Assembly: GCF_024721155.1 (NCBI RefSeq)
Contig: NZ_JAHVAP010000005.1
Location: 372,001 to 436,000 of the forward strand
DNA: 64,000 nucleotides
From: Mucilaginibacter phenanthrenivorans
Lineage (GTDB): Bacteria > Bacteroidota > Bacteroidia > Sphingobacteriales > Sphingobacteriaceae
Reading direction: 5' to 3'
Both the position numbers and the translations under genes were made by a program. The notes beneath the pieces were generated by a model. That model was not told the DNA's origin. It was given only the letters and a program-made list of their open reading frames with translations, and searched no databases. The number at the start of each line of letters is the position of its first letter. Positions within the stretch are counted from its first letter, which is position 1. Shown one piece after another: positions 17,184 through 24,694 of this stretch.

Positions 17184-17911
17184 AGCATTAAACGTGTTAT
17201 AACCAAATCGGCAAATAATATCATCACACAACTGTATACTACACCGCGGGTAGCCGATTGGCCTACTTCAAGCGCGCCGCCTGATGTATAAAACCCCTGG
17301 TAGGCACAAATAGAAGCAATAATAAAACCAAAAACAGCAGCCTTAACCAATGCAACCCTAACGGTTAACCCGTTAAAACCGCCTTGTACACCTGCAATGT
17401 AATCAGCAGGACTAACGTCGCCTGATAAAATGCATGCAATCCAGCCACCTGTAATCCCCAGGGCAATAGAGGCAATCACCAGCAATGGCACCATTGTTAC
17501 GCCTGCAATAATTTTAGGTGCTATTAGGTATCCGGGGGCATTTACCCCCATAATTTCAAGCGCGTCAATTTGCTCGGTAACCCGCATAGTGCCTATTTGC
17601 GAGGCAATGCTCGATCCTACCCTGCCGGCCAAAACCAGCGAGGATATGGTTGGGCTAAACTCTAATATGGTTGAGTCGCGGGCAATGCTGCCGGCTATAC
17701 TACGCGGCACTAACGGGCTGGATAGCTGGAAGGCTACTTGTATTGTTGTGGCTGCACCAATAAACAGGGATATGATACTGATGATACCCAATGACCCGAT
17801 TCCCACGGAAACCATTTCGCGCATAACCTCGGCCCAGTAAACTTTAAATTTTTCGGGTTTTCGGAAACTTAAATTAAGTAAGAGTATATATTTTCCTAAG
17901 CTTTGAAACAT
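17180..17911 (-). CDS. mlaE: MlaE-like lipid ABC transporter permease
   Basis: A 243-aa inner-membrane protein of the MlaE/Ttg2B family. Recognisable segments are VGIGSLGIISIISLFIGAAT, then LAGRVGSSIASQIGTMRVTE, EQIDALEIMGVNAPGYLIAP and the final helices ending VVYSCVMILFADLVITRLML. About five to six membrane helices are expected. Its stop overlaps the mlaF start by four bases (ATGA), showing translational coupling. It forms the membrane core of a lipid-trafficking ABC system that maintains outer-membrane asymmetry. Confidence 0.92.
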   Translation of the reverse strand: MFQSLGKYILLLNLSFRKPEKFKVYWAEVMREMVSVGIGSLGIISIISLFIGAATTIQVAFQLSSPLVPRSIAGSIARDSTILEFSPTISSLVLAGRVGSSIASQIGTMRVTEQIDALEIMGVNAPGYLIAPKIIAGVTMVPLLVIASIALGITGGWIACILSGDVSPADYIAGVQGGFNGLTVRVALVKAAVFGFIIASICAYQGFYTSGGALEVGQSATRGVVYSCVMILFADLVITRLML

Positions 17912-18158
17912 TTAGTAATTAAATTCGGCTAAAAATACGGTTTTAAGCAATATGGTGCATTACCATCGCCGTGTTATTTAACATTATGCGTTTTGATGAC
18001 TTTTGGATGTTTAAATACATTTCGTATTACAACTAAATATCAGGAAGATGGTTTGAGGTTCGTTAATAATAACTTAGACCATAAGTCGTTATTAGCTCAC
18101 GATTTGTAAGAATTATGCGATAGGTGGTCAATAGGACTAAATCCGATATTACAATTCG

Positions 18159-18166
18159 TATATTTG
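18159..18166 (+). promoter_or_regulatory. -7 promoter box for the GtrA-family gene
   Basis: TATATTTG is an exact TAnnTTTG match, 16 bases before the ATG at 18183. No obvious -33 element. Confidence 0.5.
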
Positions 18167-18182
18167 CCCCGGAATTTTTTAA

Positions 18183-18677
18183 ATGAAACAAGCACACCAT
18201 TTTTTACGGAACCTCATATTATCAATAATTGACTTCTTTTATTCTCCGTTTAAAAAAATCATTCCTTTAAAAACATTCAGGTACGCTGCAGCCGGCGGAG
18301 CTAATACGGTGTTTGACATTGTAATATTTTCGTTTGCTTATAACTTCGTTTTTAAAAAGCATAATTTCGAAATCTTTAATTTTACATTAAGCCCGCATAT
18401 AGCAGCAATGGCATTTGCCTTCTGTTTTAGCCAACCGACGGGTTTTTATTTAAACAGGTATGTGGTATTCCAAGATACGGGCCTTAACCGCAGGAGCCAA
18501 CTTATTCGTTATCTGATTGTAGTGTTCATCTGTATCATTTTCAATTACCTGCTCCTAAAGGTATTTGTTGATTATTTTGGATGGTACCCTACCCCGGCTA
18601 AAATTGCCACAACATTCCTGGTCATTATTTTTAGTTATAGCAGCCAAACGTATTTCTTTTTTAAGACGAAAAAGTAA
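18183..18677 (+). CDS. GtrA family membrane protein
   Basis: A 164-aa protein with four predicted membrane helices. It has the GtrA start FRYAAAGGANTVFDIVIF, followed by a conserved fragment with NRYVVFQD (about residues 95-102) and RYLIVVFICIIFNYLLLK. The ending SYSSQTYFFFKTKK is typical of the family, as is the basic tail. GtrA-like proteins are thought to flip undecaprenyl-linked sugars or otherwise serve cell-surface polysaccharide synthesis. No glycosyltransferase is adjacent. A near-consensus -7 box precedes it. Confidence 0.85.
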   Translation: MKQAHHFLRNLILSIIDFFYSPFKKIIPLKTFRYAAAGGANTVFDIVIFSFAYNFVFKKHNFEIFNFTLSPHIAAMAFAFCFSQPTGFYLNRYVVFQDTGLNRRSQLIRYLIVVFICIIFNYLLLKVFVDYFGWYPTPAKIATTFLVIIFSYSSQTYFFFKTKK

Positions 18678-18713
18678 CCGGCAAAACTCATTCGTTACTA
18701 AGATATTCCAACA

Positions 18714-18779
18714 GGTTTAGTGAGGCATAGCTTGTGGCTTAGCATTGCGTATGCCTTAAACTTACCTTCCTGTTTTTTT
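18714..18779 (+). terminator. Hairpin with T-tract after the GtrA-family gene
   Basis: GTTTAGTGAGGCATA and TATGCCTTAAAC form an imperfect stem around a 20-base loop, followed within 10-15 bases by seven T residues. The position 37 bases after the stop supports terminator function. Confidence 0.45.
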
Positions 18780-18938
18780 CACCGTTATTTTTCCACTGTT
18801 TACCGAAAATATATCCCGCTTTACCAAAAGCCATAACAGGCATCCTTATTTATAAGGTAGATTTGATATATCAATTAAAACATTGAGATTTTTAGATATT
18901 ATTGTTTGATCAAACATCAAACTTTAACATAAAATAAA

Positions 18939-19643
18939 ATGAAAAACGCGCTAATAACAGCATCAACAAAGGGAATGGGCCGGGCAATAGCAATTGCCTT
19001 TGCAAAGGAGGGGATCAACCTTGCCGTTTGCTCAAGGAACGCGTCCGATCTTGATGCCTTTAAAAGCGAATTATCAGCCATAAACCCGAACATAAAAATT
19101 GTTACTTCAGTTACCGACGTAAGCATAAAACAACAGTTGCTTGACTTTGCCGCTGCTGCTGAAGCGCAACTAGGCGCCATCGGTATAATTGTAAACAACG
19201 CCGGCATTTATGAATATTCAAGCATATTGGATGATGCCGACGGAACGCTTGAAAAACATGTAAACACCAACCTTGCTCCGGCCTATGAATTGTACCGTTA
19301 TTTCGGTAAAAAAATGATAAACGCATGCGATGGACATATTTTCAACATCTGTTCGGTAGCCTCGTTAAGTCCTATTGCTGAGGCTGGTACATACAGTGTA
19401 ACAAAATATGCGCTGTTAGGTCTTAACAAGGTAATGCGTACAGAAATGCAGCCGCATGGGATAAAGGTAACTGCAGTTATTCCGGGCTCAACCTTAACCG
19501 ACTCGTGGAAGGGAACGCAGGTTGACAAGGATAAAATGGTTTTACCCGAAGACGTTGCATCGGCCATTGTCAACATTTACAAAATGAGCAGCGGGGCAAA
19601 CGTAGATGAAATAGTAATAACACCAACATACGGTCAAATATAA
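18939..19643 (+). CDS. Short-chain dehydrogenase/reductase
   Basis: A 234-aa classical SDR. The cofactor loop is ITASTKGMGRAIA (the usual TGxxxGxG is changed to ASTKGMG), then the NNAG motif (about residue 85), catalytic Ser in NICSVAS and the YSVTK pair. The helix after it ends in PGSTLTDSW. Substrate unknown; 3-oxoacyl reductase-like enzymes share this pattern. It lies 24 bases upstream of the PspC gene on the same strand and may be co-transcribed with it. Confidence 0.88.
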   Translation: MKNALITASTKGMGRAIAIAFAKEGINLAVCSRNASDLDAFKSELSAINPNIKIVTSVTDVSIKQQLLDFAAAAEAQLGAIGIIVNNAGIYEYSSILDDADGTLEKHVNTNLAPAYELYRYFGKKMINACDGHIFNICSVASLSPIAEAGTYSVTKYALLGLNKVMRTEMQPHGIKVTAVIPGSTLTDSWKGTQVDKDKMVLPEDVASAIVNIYKMSSGANVDEIVITPTYGQI

Positions 19644-19666
19644 ATCAACTCAAAAAACAACATAAA

Positions 19667-20290
19667 ATGAACAAGAAACTATATCGTGATGAATACCACA
19701 AAGTGTTAGGTGGTGTTTGCGCAGGCCTCGCTGAATATTTCGAAATGGACGTTACCATCGTTCGTTTACTATTGGTTGGGTCCGTTTGCCTGGCAGGTGT
19801 AGGCGTTATTCCCTACATCGTATTATGGATAGTATTACCCAGGAAAGGCTATTTATACAGTAATTTTAATAACCCAACGGTTGACTATACCGTTCCACCG
19901 CAACAACCCGGTGGCCAGTTTAACAATCCGCAACAAGGCGCGAACCCATTCGGTGGAAACCCGTTCGGCGGCAATCCTTATGGAGGCAACCCGTTCAGCG
20001 AAAACCCGATTGAAAACGTTCCAAAGCAAAAATCACATGCCGGCATTATTGTGGGCACCGTTCTGATACTTATTGGCGGCTTCATCCTGATTGACGAATA
20101 CGACCTGATCCCTGATTTTGATTTCGGCAGGTTATGGCCCCTGATATTAGTTATTGCCGGCTGTGCCCTGCTCCTGTCAGGTCAGCAAAATGACGCCTGG
20201 CACAAGCATAACCTGAAAAATGCCGATAAAAATGATAACGATACTACAGCCGATGCCGCTCCACAGTCCGACAGCACAAACAATATATAA
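19667..20290 (+). CDS. PspC domain protein with DUF5668 C-terminus
   Basis: A 207-aa membrane protein. Residues 1-60 form a PspC domain (KLYRDEYHKVLGGVCAGLAE, then VRLLLVGSVCLAGVGVIPYI). Residues about 75-115 are low complexity with repeated NPFGGNP and NPYGGNP units. Residues 128-180 form a two-helix DUF5668 (LiaF-TM-like) module: HAGIIVGTVLILIGGFILID and WPLILVIAGCALLLSG. PspC proteins sense or counter membrane stress. The next gene has the same DUF5668 module, suggesting a joint envelope-stress role. Confidence 0.85.
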   Translation: MNKKLYRDEYHKVLGGVCAGLAEYFEMDVTIVRLLLVGSVCLAGVGVIPYIVLWIVLPRKGYLYSNFNNPTVDYTVPPQQPGGQFNNPQQGANPFGGNPFGGNPYGGNPFSENPIENVPKQKSHAGIIVGTVLILIGGFILIDEYDLIPDFDFGRLWPLILVIAGCALLLSGQQNDAWHKHNLKNADKNDNDTTADAAPQSDSTNNI

Positions 20291-20330
20291 TTACAGCCCA
20301 CACAAAGGCTAACCTTTAAATTGAAACAAG

Positions 20331-21314
20331 ATGAAAAATGATAAAATAATTCCCGGACTTATACTGGTGCTGATAGGCGCAGCCATCCTGCTTAGTAATT
20401 ATGGATACCTGCATTTCCACTTTTACAATATCATACACTTGTGGCCGATATTCTTAGTAATTGCAGGCGTAAACCTGGTGTTTGCACATAACCGTACTAT
20501 TTGGGCTACTATTGCAAAAATATCGGTAGTGGTAGTTGGTGTAGGATTGTTGTTATTTGGCGACTTTGGCGACCGTTACAATTTTTGGCCCCGCCATGGT
20601 AACTTTAGCTATCACAATGATGACAACGATAATGACAGCAGCAACAACGATAACAATGACGATGACGACAATAACGACGATTTCAGAACTACCGGTAAGG
20701 GCACTTTTAACACGCCATATAACGCTGGAATAAAACTTGCCCGTCTTAACGTGAGCGGCGGCGGAACTGCGTACAACCTGTCAGACACTACCAACCAGCT
20801 ATTTAGTGCATATACGAACGAAACTAATGGCAGGTACAATTTCACTACAAACAAGGCCGACTCTGTATTTGATGTTAACTTCAAAATGGCCGATCATAAA
20901 ACTTTAAATTTCGATTCAGATAAGAACAAGGTTGAAATGCGGTTAAACCCGACCCCTATCTGGGATATAAATGTAGAAACAGGTGCAGCCAGCGTTGAGT
21001 TCGACTTAACAAAGTTTAAAGTGAGAAACCTTAAAATACACGGCGGCGCGGCGTCATTCAACGTAAAATTAGGTCAGCCTTTGTTATTAACCGACGTTGA
21101 AATTTCAACAGGGGTATCAGGAGTTGACGTTAGCATACCAGAAAGTGCTGCCTGCAGCATCGAAACTGATTCGGGCTTATCAGGTAACGATTTTGAGGGC
21201 TTCAACAAAACCCGCGACAATAATTACGAAACTCCAAATTTCGCTGCAGCAAAAAATAAGATCCATATTCATATCAGTGGCGGCTTGTCAGGCTTTAATG
21301 TAAGCAGATACTAG
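20331..21314 (+). CDS. DUF5668 (LiaF-TM-like) protein with extracytoplasmic beta domain
   Basis: A 327-aa protein. Residues 1-85 carry three hydrophobic helices of the DUF5668 type (IIPGLILVLIGAAILLSNYG, then LWPIFLVIAGVNLVFAH). An extreme Asp/Asn-rich linker (about 97-117) may bind cations. The C-terminal 190 residues form repeated short beta segments of the toast-rack/DUF4097 kind (NVETGAASVEFDLTKFK, KIHGGAASFNVKLGQP, HISGGLSGFNVS), as in LiaF-like envelope-stress proteins. It lies 40 bases downstream of the PspC gene, in a probable operon. Confidence 0.8.
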   Translation: MKNDKIIPGLILVLIGAAILLSNYGYLHFHFYNIIHLWPIFLVIAGVNLVFAHNRTIWATIAKISVVVVGVGLLLFGDFGDRYNFWPRHGNFSYHNDDNDNDSSNNDNNDDDDNNDDFRTTGKGTFNTPYNAGIKLARLNVSGGGTAYNLSDTTNQLFSAYTNETNGRYNFTTNKADSVFDVNFKMADHKTLNFDSDKNKVEMRLNPTPIWDINVETGAASVEFDLTKFKVRNLKIHGGAASFNVKLGQPLLLTDVEISTGVSGVDVSIPESAACSIETDSGLSGNDFEGFNKTRDNNYETPNFAAAKNKIHIHISGGLSGFNVSRY

Positions 21315-21320
21315 TTCGAC

Positions 21321-21468
21321 TGTTGTAAAGTTGAAACGTTTGAAGGTTGAAATGTTGTAGCAATGATTATTCTTTGCCGAACATTTCAGCCTTTAATCAT
21401 TAGTGATGGTTTTATCCTTAAATTTGATTTGCAATGGAACCTTTCAACTTTACAACATTTCAACCTTC
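21321..21468. repeat. Inverted repeat whose right arm encodes the start of the next gene
   Basis: Positions 21342-21359 (GAAGGTTGAAATGTTGTA) and 21451-21468 are perfectly complementary over 18 bases. The surrounding words GTTGAAA/GTTGTAAAG repeat in the left arm. The right arm falls inside codons 6-12 of the gene starting at 21434. A structure formed here would lie next to the start codon. Confidence 0.8.
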
Positions 21469-22075
21469 CAACAATCAGTATATTCTCGTAATAGGCGGCA
21501 AGCCGCAGGGGCCATTCACAATTGAGCAGTTAAGGGAACACAAAATAAAACCCGGCGATTTTTTAAAAACTGCCGCTATGGACGATTATAAGGAGGCGCA
21601 TGAAATACCTGAGTTGCGTGAACTTTTTGGATTCAGCAAACAGGCGCTGATCCCCCAATACTTTGGCAACTTTGATCAGCGGTTAATGGCCGCGGCACTC
21701 GATTGGTTTTTTGTTTCGGGTGTATGCACCATCATTACATTTTTTGTCGTAATTTTTATTAACGATAGGGCAACGCGGCTAATCGTCACATTCAGCCTTT
21801 TTGCTGTTATCCCTATGATAAAACTGGTTTACCAAATAATAATGGAATCTTCTGCAAAACAGGCCACCTACGGCAAGCAGATCCTTAATATTAAAGTTTG
21901 TGATATGCAGGGCGAACGGATAAGCCCGGGCCGGGCAATAGCAAGAAACCTGGCAAAGCTCGTATCGGTATCAACTTTATTTATAGGCTACCTGCTCAGC
22001 TTTTTTAGTAAACAACAGCAATGTTTGCACGATATGATAGCGGGCACGCTGGTAATGAAGGATAGGTTATTTTAA
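21434..22075 (+). CDS. GYF_2-RDD membrane protein, copy 1
   Basis: A 213-aa protein. Residues 16-65 form a GYF_2 domain (YILVIGGKPQGPFTIEQLRE, then the acidic LKTAAMDDYKEAHEIPEL). From about residue 80 comes an RDD membrane domain with Arg at the first helix (FDQRLMAAALDWFFVSGVCT), the ATYGKQILNIKVCDMQGERI loop and IARNLAKLVS. The ending HDMIAGTLVMKDR is typical. RDD proteins are small multi-helix membrane proteins, some implicated in ion transport. The first 15 residues are encoded by an inverted-repeat arm, and no other start codon is available. Two homologues follow on the opposite strand. Confidence 0.85.
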   Translation: MEPFNFTTFQPSNNQYILVIGGKPQGPFTIEQLREHKIKPGDFLKTAAMDDYKEAHEIPELRELFGFSKQALIPQYFGNFDQRLMAAALDWFFVSGVCTIITFFVVIFINDRATRLIVTFSLFAVIPMIKLVYQIIMESSAKQATYGKQILNIKVCDMQGERISPGRAIARNLAKLVSVSTLFIGYLLSFFSKQQQCLHDMIAGTLVMKDRLF

Positions 22076-22078
22076 AGA

Positions 22079-22149
22079 AGTTCATAGTTCATGGTAGAAA
22101 AACAGTGGTAAATTCCGGCTATGAACTATGATCTATTAACCATGAACTT
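22079..22149. terminator. Word-type hairpin between convergent RDD genes
   Basis: AGTTCATAGTTCATGGT faces CTATGAACTATGATC and ACCATGAACTT, giving an imperfect stem with a 23-base loop. It lies between convergent stop codons and extends into the last codons of the minus-strand gene, so it probably terminates both transcripts. Confidence 0.6.
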
Positions 22150-22756
22150 TATTCTCTCTCCTCACTACATAGCTCCCTACAAAATCATCGTGCCATCCCT
22201 GGCGGTGCTCATCCCACAAAACACGTAAAAAACCAAGGTAAAATAATACACGCGACAATACCTTAAAGATATTCCGCTTCAGCGCGCTGTACAGGCGAAT
22301 CTTTCCCCCATCAACGTCAACAACCACCAGACCGCAAATTCTTTTACCGATGCTACCCTTCATGAGGCTATATTCGCAAATGGTGTTATAAATAATAATT
22401 ACAATATGAAAAGCCACGACTGCCATAAACATTTGCATCGGCGAGTGGTAATCAATATCCCCCTTTAAAGCCAGTTCATAAAACAATAAAAGCAACGGGA
22501 TCTCCACTAAAATGAAATCAATTATATAGGCCAGCAACCGCGACCAGAACGATGCCAGGTTGCTTTTGGCAGGGAAGTAAATCCCTCTTTTCTCAAAATA
22601 AGCGTACAGTTCGGGGATATCGCAGGCATCCGCCCAGGTACTTGTATTTGGCCGCAAAATAGGGGTATCGATATCAAGTTGCAATCCTATTAGCTCTTCG
22701 TAAGTAAAGGGTCCTAATCTCATTCCATATTGCACAAAGTAATAGTCATCGATCAT
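22136..22756 (-). CDS. GYF_2-RDD membrane protein, copy 2
   Basis: A 206-aa homologue. The GYF_2 domain is DYYFVQYGMRLGPFTYEELI followed by the acidic STWADACDIPELYAYFEKRG. The RDD part begins SNLASFWSRLLAYIIDFILV and includes GSIGKRICGLVVVDVDGGKI, with ending RQGWHDDFVGSYVV. Three to four helices are expected. Its start is 16 bases after the stop of the homologous gene at 22773, so the two form an operon. Confidence 0.85.
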   Translation of the reverse strand: MIDDYYFVQYGMRLGPFTYEELIGLQLDIDTPILRPNTSTWADACDIPELYAYFEKRGIYFPAKSNLASFWSRLLAYIIDFILVEIPLLLLFYELALKGDIDYHSPMQMFMAVVAFHIVIIIYNTICEYSLMKGSIGKRICGLVVVDVDGGKIRLYSALKRNIFKVLSRVLFYLGFLRVLWDEHRQGWHDDFVGSYVVRRENKVHG

Positions 22757-22772
22757 GCCGGCCCCATCCTTT

Positions 22773-23402
22773 TTAAAGTTTCACCACGTACGTTTTAGCA
22801 AGCATATCATGCAATGCCTGGCGGTGCTCGGTAAAAAGTATACTTACAAATCCCAAATAAACTATAAAGATAGATATGGCCTTCCCAAAGCTCCTTAAAA
22901 AAGCATTGACAAAACTAAGGCGTTGACCGTCGATATCAACCACCACCAGCTTGCACACCTTTTTACCAAGGCTTCCCTGTAGTGACGACGCTTCGCAAAC
23001 TGAATTATAAATTATCAACGTTATTCCAAACACCAGTTGCATCAGCAGTAATTCGCTTCGCGGTGCCTTAACAAAATCATCGTACGATTTTAAAATATGA
23101 ATGATTCCCCGTTCGGCCATCGCGCTTAAAATAAAGCTAAGCACAATAGTTAAAATGATATAATCAATTATCCAGGCAACAAGCCGCCAGGCAAACGACG
23201 CTAGGTTATCGCCGGTTGGCAAATAAATGCCCCTGGCCTCAAAATAGGGATAAAACTCCGGCAGGTCGCAGGCGTCCTGCCAGGTATCGGCTAAGGGTGA
23301 CAGGATTCTTGTATGAATGTCAAGATCCATTTGCATTACTTCATCAATGCTGAATGGGCCTAGTTGCTCGTTATCCTCTAAAATATAATATACGTGTTCC
23401 AT
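22773..23402 (-). CDS. GYF_2-RDD membrane protein, copy 3
   Basis: A 209-aa protein; I use ATG 23402 rather than the TTG one codon upstream. The GYF_2 domain reads YYILEDNEQLGPFSIDEVMQ and DTWQDACDLPEFYPYFEARG. The RDD part starts DNLASFAWRLVAWIIDYIIL and includes GSLGKKVCKLVVVDIDGQRL, ending HRQALHDMLAKTYVVK. It is closest to copy 2 (same operon) and more distant from copy 1. GYF_2 domains probably mediate protein contacts at the cytoplasmic face. Confidence 0.85.
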   Translation of the reverse strand: MEHVYYILEDNEQLGPFSIDEVMQMDLDIHTRILSPLADTWQDACDLPEFYPYFEARGIYLPTGDNLASFAWRLVAWIIDYIILTIVLSFILSAMAERGIIHILKSYDDFVKAPRSELLLMQLVFGITLIIYNSVCEASSLQGSLGKKVCKLVVVDIDGQRLSFVNAFLRSFGKAISIFIVYLGFVSILFTEHRQALHDMLAKTYVVKL

Positions 23403-23639
23403 CAATAATTAAGTACGGTTGAAGTTATAAAATAACAGGTATATTTTGTTGTTTATCGTTTCAATAACAAAAAACACAACCTGAGGTTGTAAAGTTACGC
23501 CGATTAACCGCAAAGCGGTTAAAGTCCGGTTTATTTTATCCGGGCAAATTTCTTAATATCAAACTACCCGGCTCAATAAAATGTTTAATTTTATTGAACG
23601 CCAATTGCGGGGACGAAGTTTACAATTGTATTTTAAACC

Positions 23640-24041
23640 ATGCCATACATATGCCCAAAATGCGAACGGGAGTTGCTTAACGAGCAGCAACGCCACTATT
23701 GTGCTAAAATAAGTCTCGATGATTTGTTTAAGGGCAAAAGCGATGAACTGTTGTTATTATTCGATAAACTTTTGGCTGAAGTTGCCGATTGGCCCTATGT
23801 TTTAGTAGGTACAACCCCAAATTGCATCACGTTTGTACACCGCCAAACGTTCTTCGTTATCCGCCCCATGCAAAAACAGCTCGACCTGAAATTCTATTCT
23901 GCCAAGCCGATTGAAATGCCACAGATAGTAAAAACGACAGCAACCGCCGGCAGATATCAGAACAACATCAGGCTAAGCAATACCAATGAATTAAGGCCTC
24001 AGCTTTTTGGATGGATAAGGGATTCGTATGATTTATTATAA
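23640..24041 (+). CDS. DUF5655 domain protein
   Basis: A 133-aa cytoplasmic protein. It begins with a short Cys motif (CPKCERELLNEQQRHYC) that may bind Zn with the later Cys/His. The remainder fits DUF5655: ISLDDLFKGKSDELLLLFDK, then FVHRQTFFVIRPMQKQLDLK and the final RLSNTNELRPQLFGWIRDSY. DUF5655 is widespread and uncharacterised. Monocistronic; it converges on the small membrane protein gene 12 bases away. Confidence 0.75.
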   Translation: MPYICPKCERELLNEQQRHYCAKISLDDLFKGKSDELLLLFDKLLAEVADWPYVLVGTTPNCITFVHRQTFFVIRPMQKQLDLKFYSAKPIEMPQIVKTTATAGRYQNNIRLSNTNELRPQLFGWIRDSYDLL

Positions 24042-24053
24042 TTTCAAGTATTT

Positions 24054-24371
24054 TCAGAAGCCCTGTGTAATAAAAATCAAAACTATTAGCACTGGTATGG
24101 AAGCCAATGCCGTAATCCACCTGTAAAGCTTTTTATTTGCAGACCTAAACGACTTTATTATTAAAATAAACAGGTACATCACTGACAACAAAAATACCAG
24201 CACAGGAAAATAAGAAATTAAGTCTCCATGATTCCATCCGGAGCTGTCGTACCTTAACGCGGCCTGGTGCATCTTATATAAAAATGCAAACGTTCCTGCC
24301 CATATCACACTATAAATGGTGAAAAATATAATTGCTGTAGTTTTCTCGTTGGGACCGGTTACATAGTTCAT
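24054..24371 (-). CDS. Small three-helix membrane protein
   Basis: A 105-aa protein from ATG 24371; a GTG at 24398 would fall inside a terminator-like hairpin, so it is less likely. Three hydrophobic helices are visible (TAIIFFTIYSVIWAGTFAFL, YFPVLVFLLSVMYLFILIIK and ITALASIPVLIVLIFI). No family is recognised. It sits downstream of ahcY on the same strand but is isolated from it by two hairpins and a REP pair. Confidence 0.6.
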   Translation of the reverse strand: MNYVTGPNEKTTAIIFFTIYSVIWAGTFAFLYKMHQAALRYDSSGWNHGDLISYFPVLVFLLSVMYLFILIIKSFRSANKKLYRWITALASIPVLIVLIFITQGF

Positions 24372-24388
24372 AATTGCAAAATAATAAA

Positions 24389-24420
24389 AAAAGGGCACAG
24401 TCCTAAAACCATGCCCTTTT
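24389..24420. terminator. Terminator-like hairpin upstream of the 105-aa protein gene
   Basis: AAAAGGGCA and TGCCCTTTT form a 9-bp stem with A- and T-rich flanks, able to work in both directions. It lies upstream of a minus-strand gene and may block read-through from the ahcY side. Confidence 0.6.
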
Positions 24421-24443
24421 CTATCTTGAACCTTGTCTCAAAC

Positions 24444-24622
24444 GCTGCCGCGAGTTTGGCGATCAGCGTAACTCGTGGTATAACATTTGGGAAGCTTTTA
24501 GCTTCCCAAAATAAACATCAAATTGAAACGACTTTCGGATAACATTGGCTTTCTGCTCAGTAAGCTGGAAGCTTACCATATGCCGCACCACGAGTTACGC
24601 TGATCGCCAAACTCGCGGTAGC
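24444..24622. mobile_element. Second BIME-like REP pair
   Basis: A-type REP at 24444-24507 and inverted B-type REP at 24560-24622, separated by 52 bases. The unit is 179 bases, against 177 for the copy beside the RAYT gene. The spacers share aligned words (AAATAAA, ATCAAA, TTGAA, ATTGGCTTTCTGCTC versus CATGGGCTTTTTGCTCC). It lies between two hairpin terminators downstream of ahcY, where insertion would do no harm. Confidence 0.9.
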
Positions 24623-24630
24623 AAACAACA

Positions 24631-24660
24631 AAAGGGCATGATCTGGAGATCATACCCTTT
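24631..24660 (-). terminator. Intrinsic terminator of ahcY
   Basis: AAAGGGTATGATCT facing AGATCATGCCCTTT on the minus strand, followed by TTGTTG, gives a strong stem 34 bases after the ahcY stop codon. Confidence 0.8.
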
Positions 24661-24694
24661 GTGTAACGGAAAACCTTTCGGCTTTCGCCTCAAA

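Noticed and set aside
9664-24622. CRISPR array
   Set aside because: The repeated hairpins are few, widely separated and inverted, with no regularly spaced units or cas genes.
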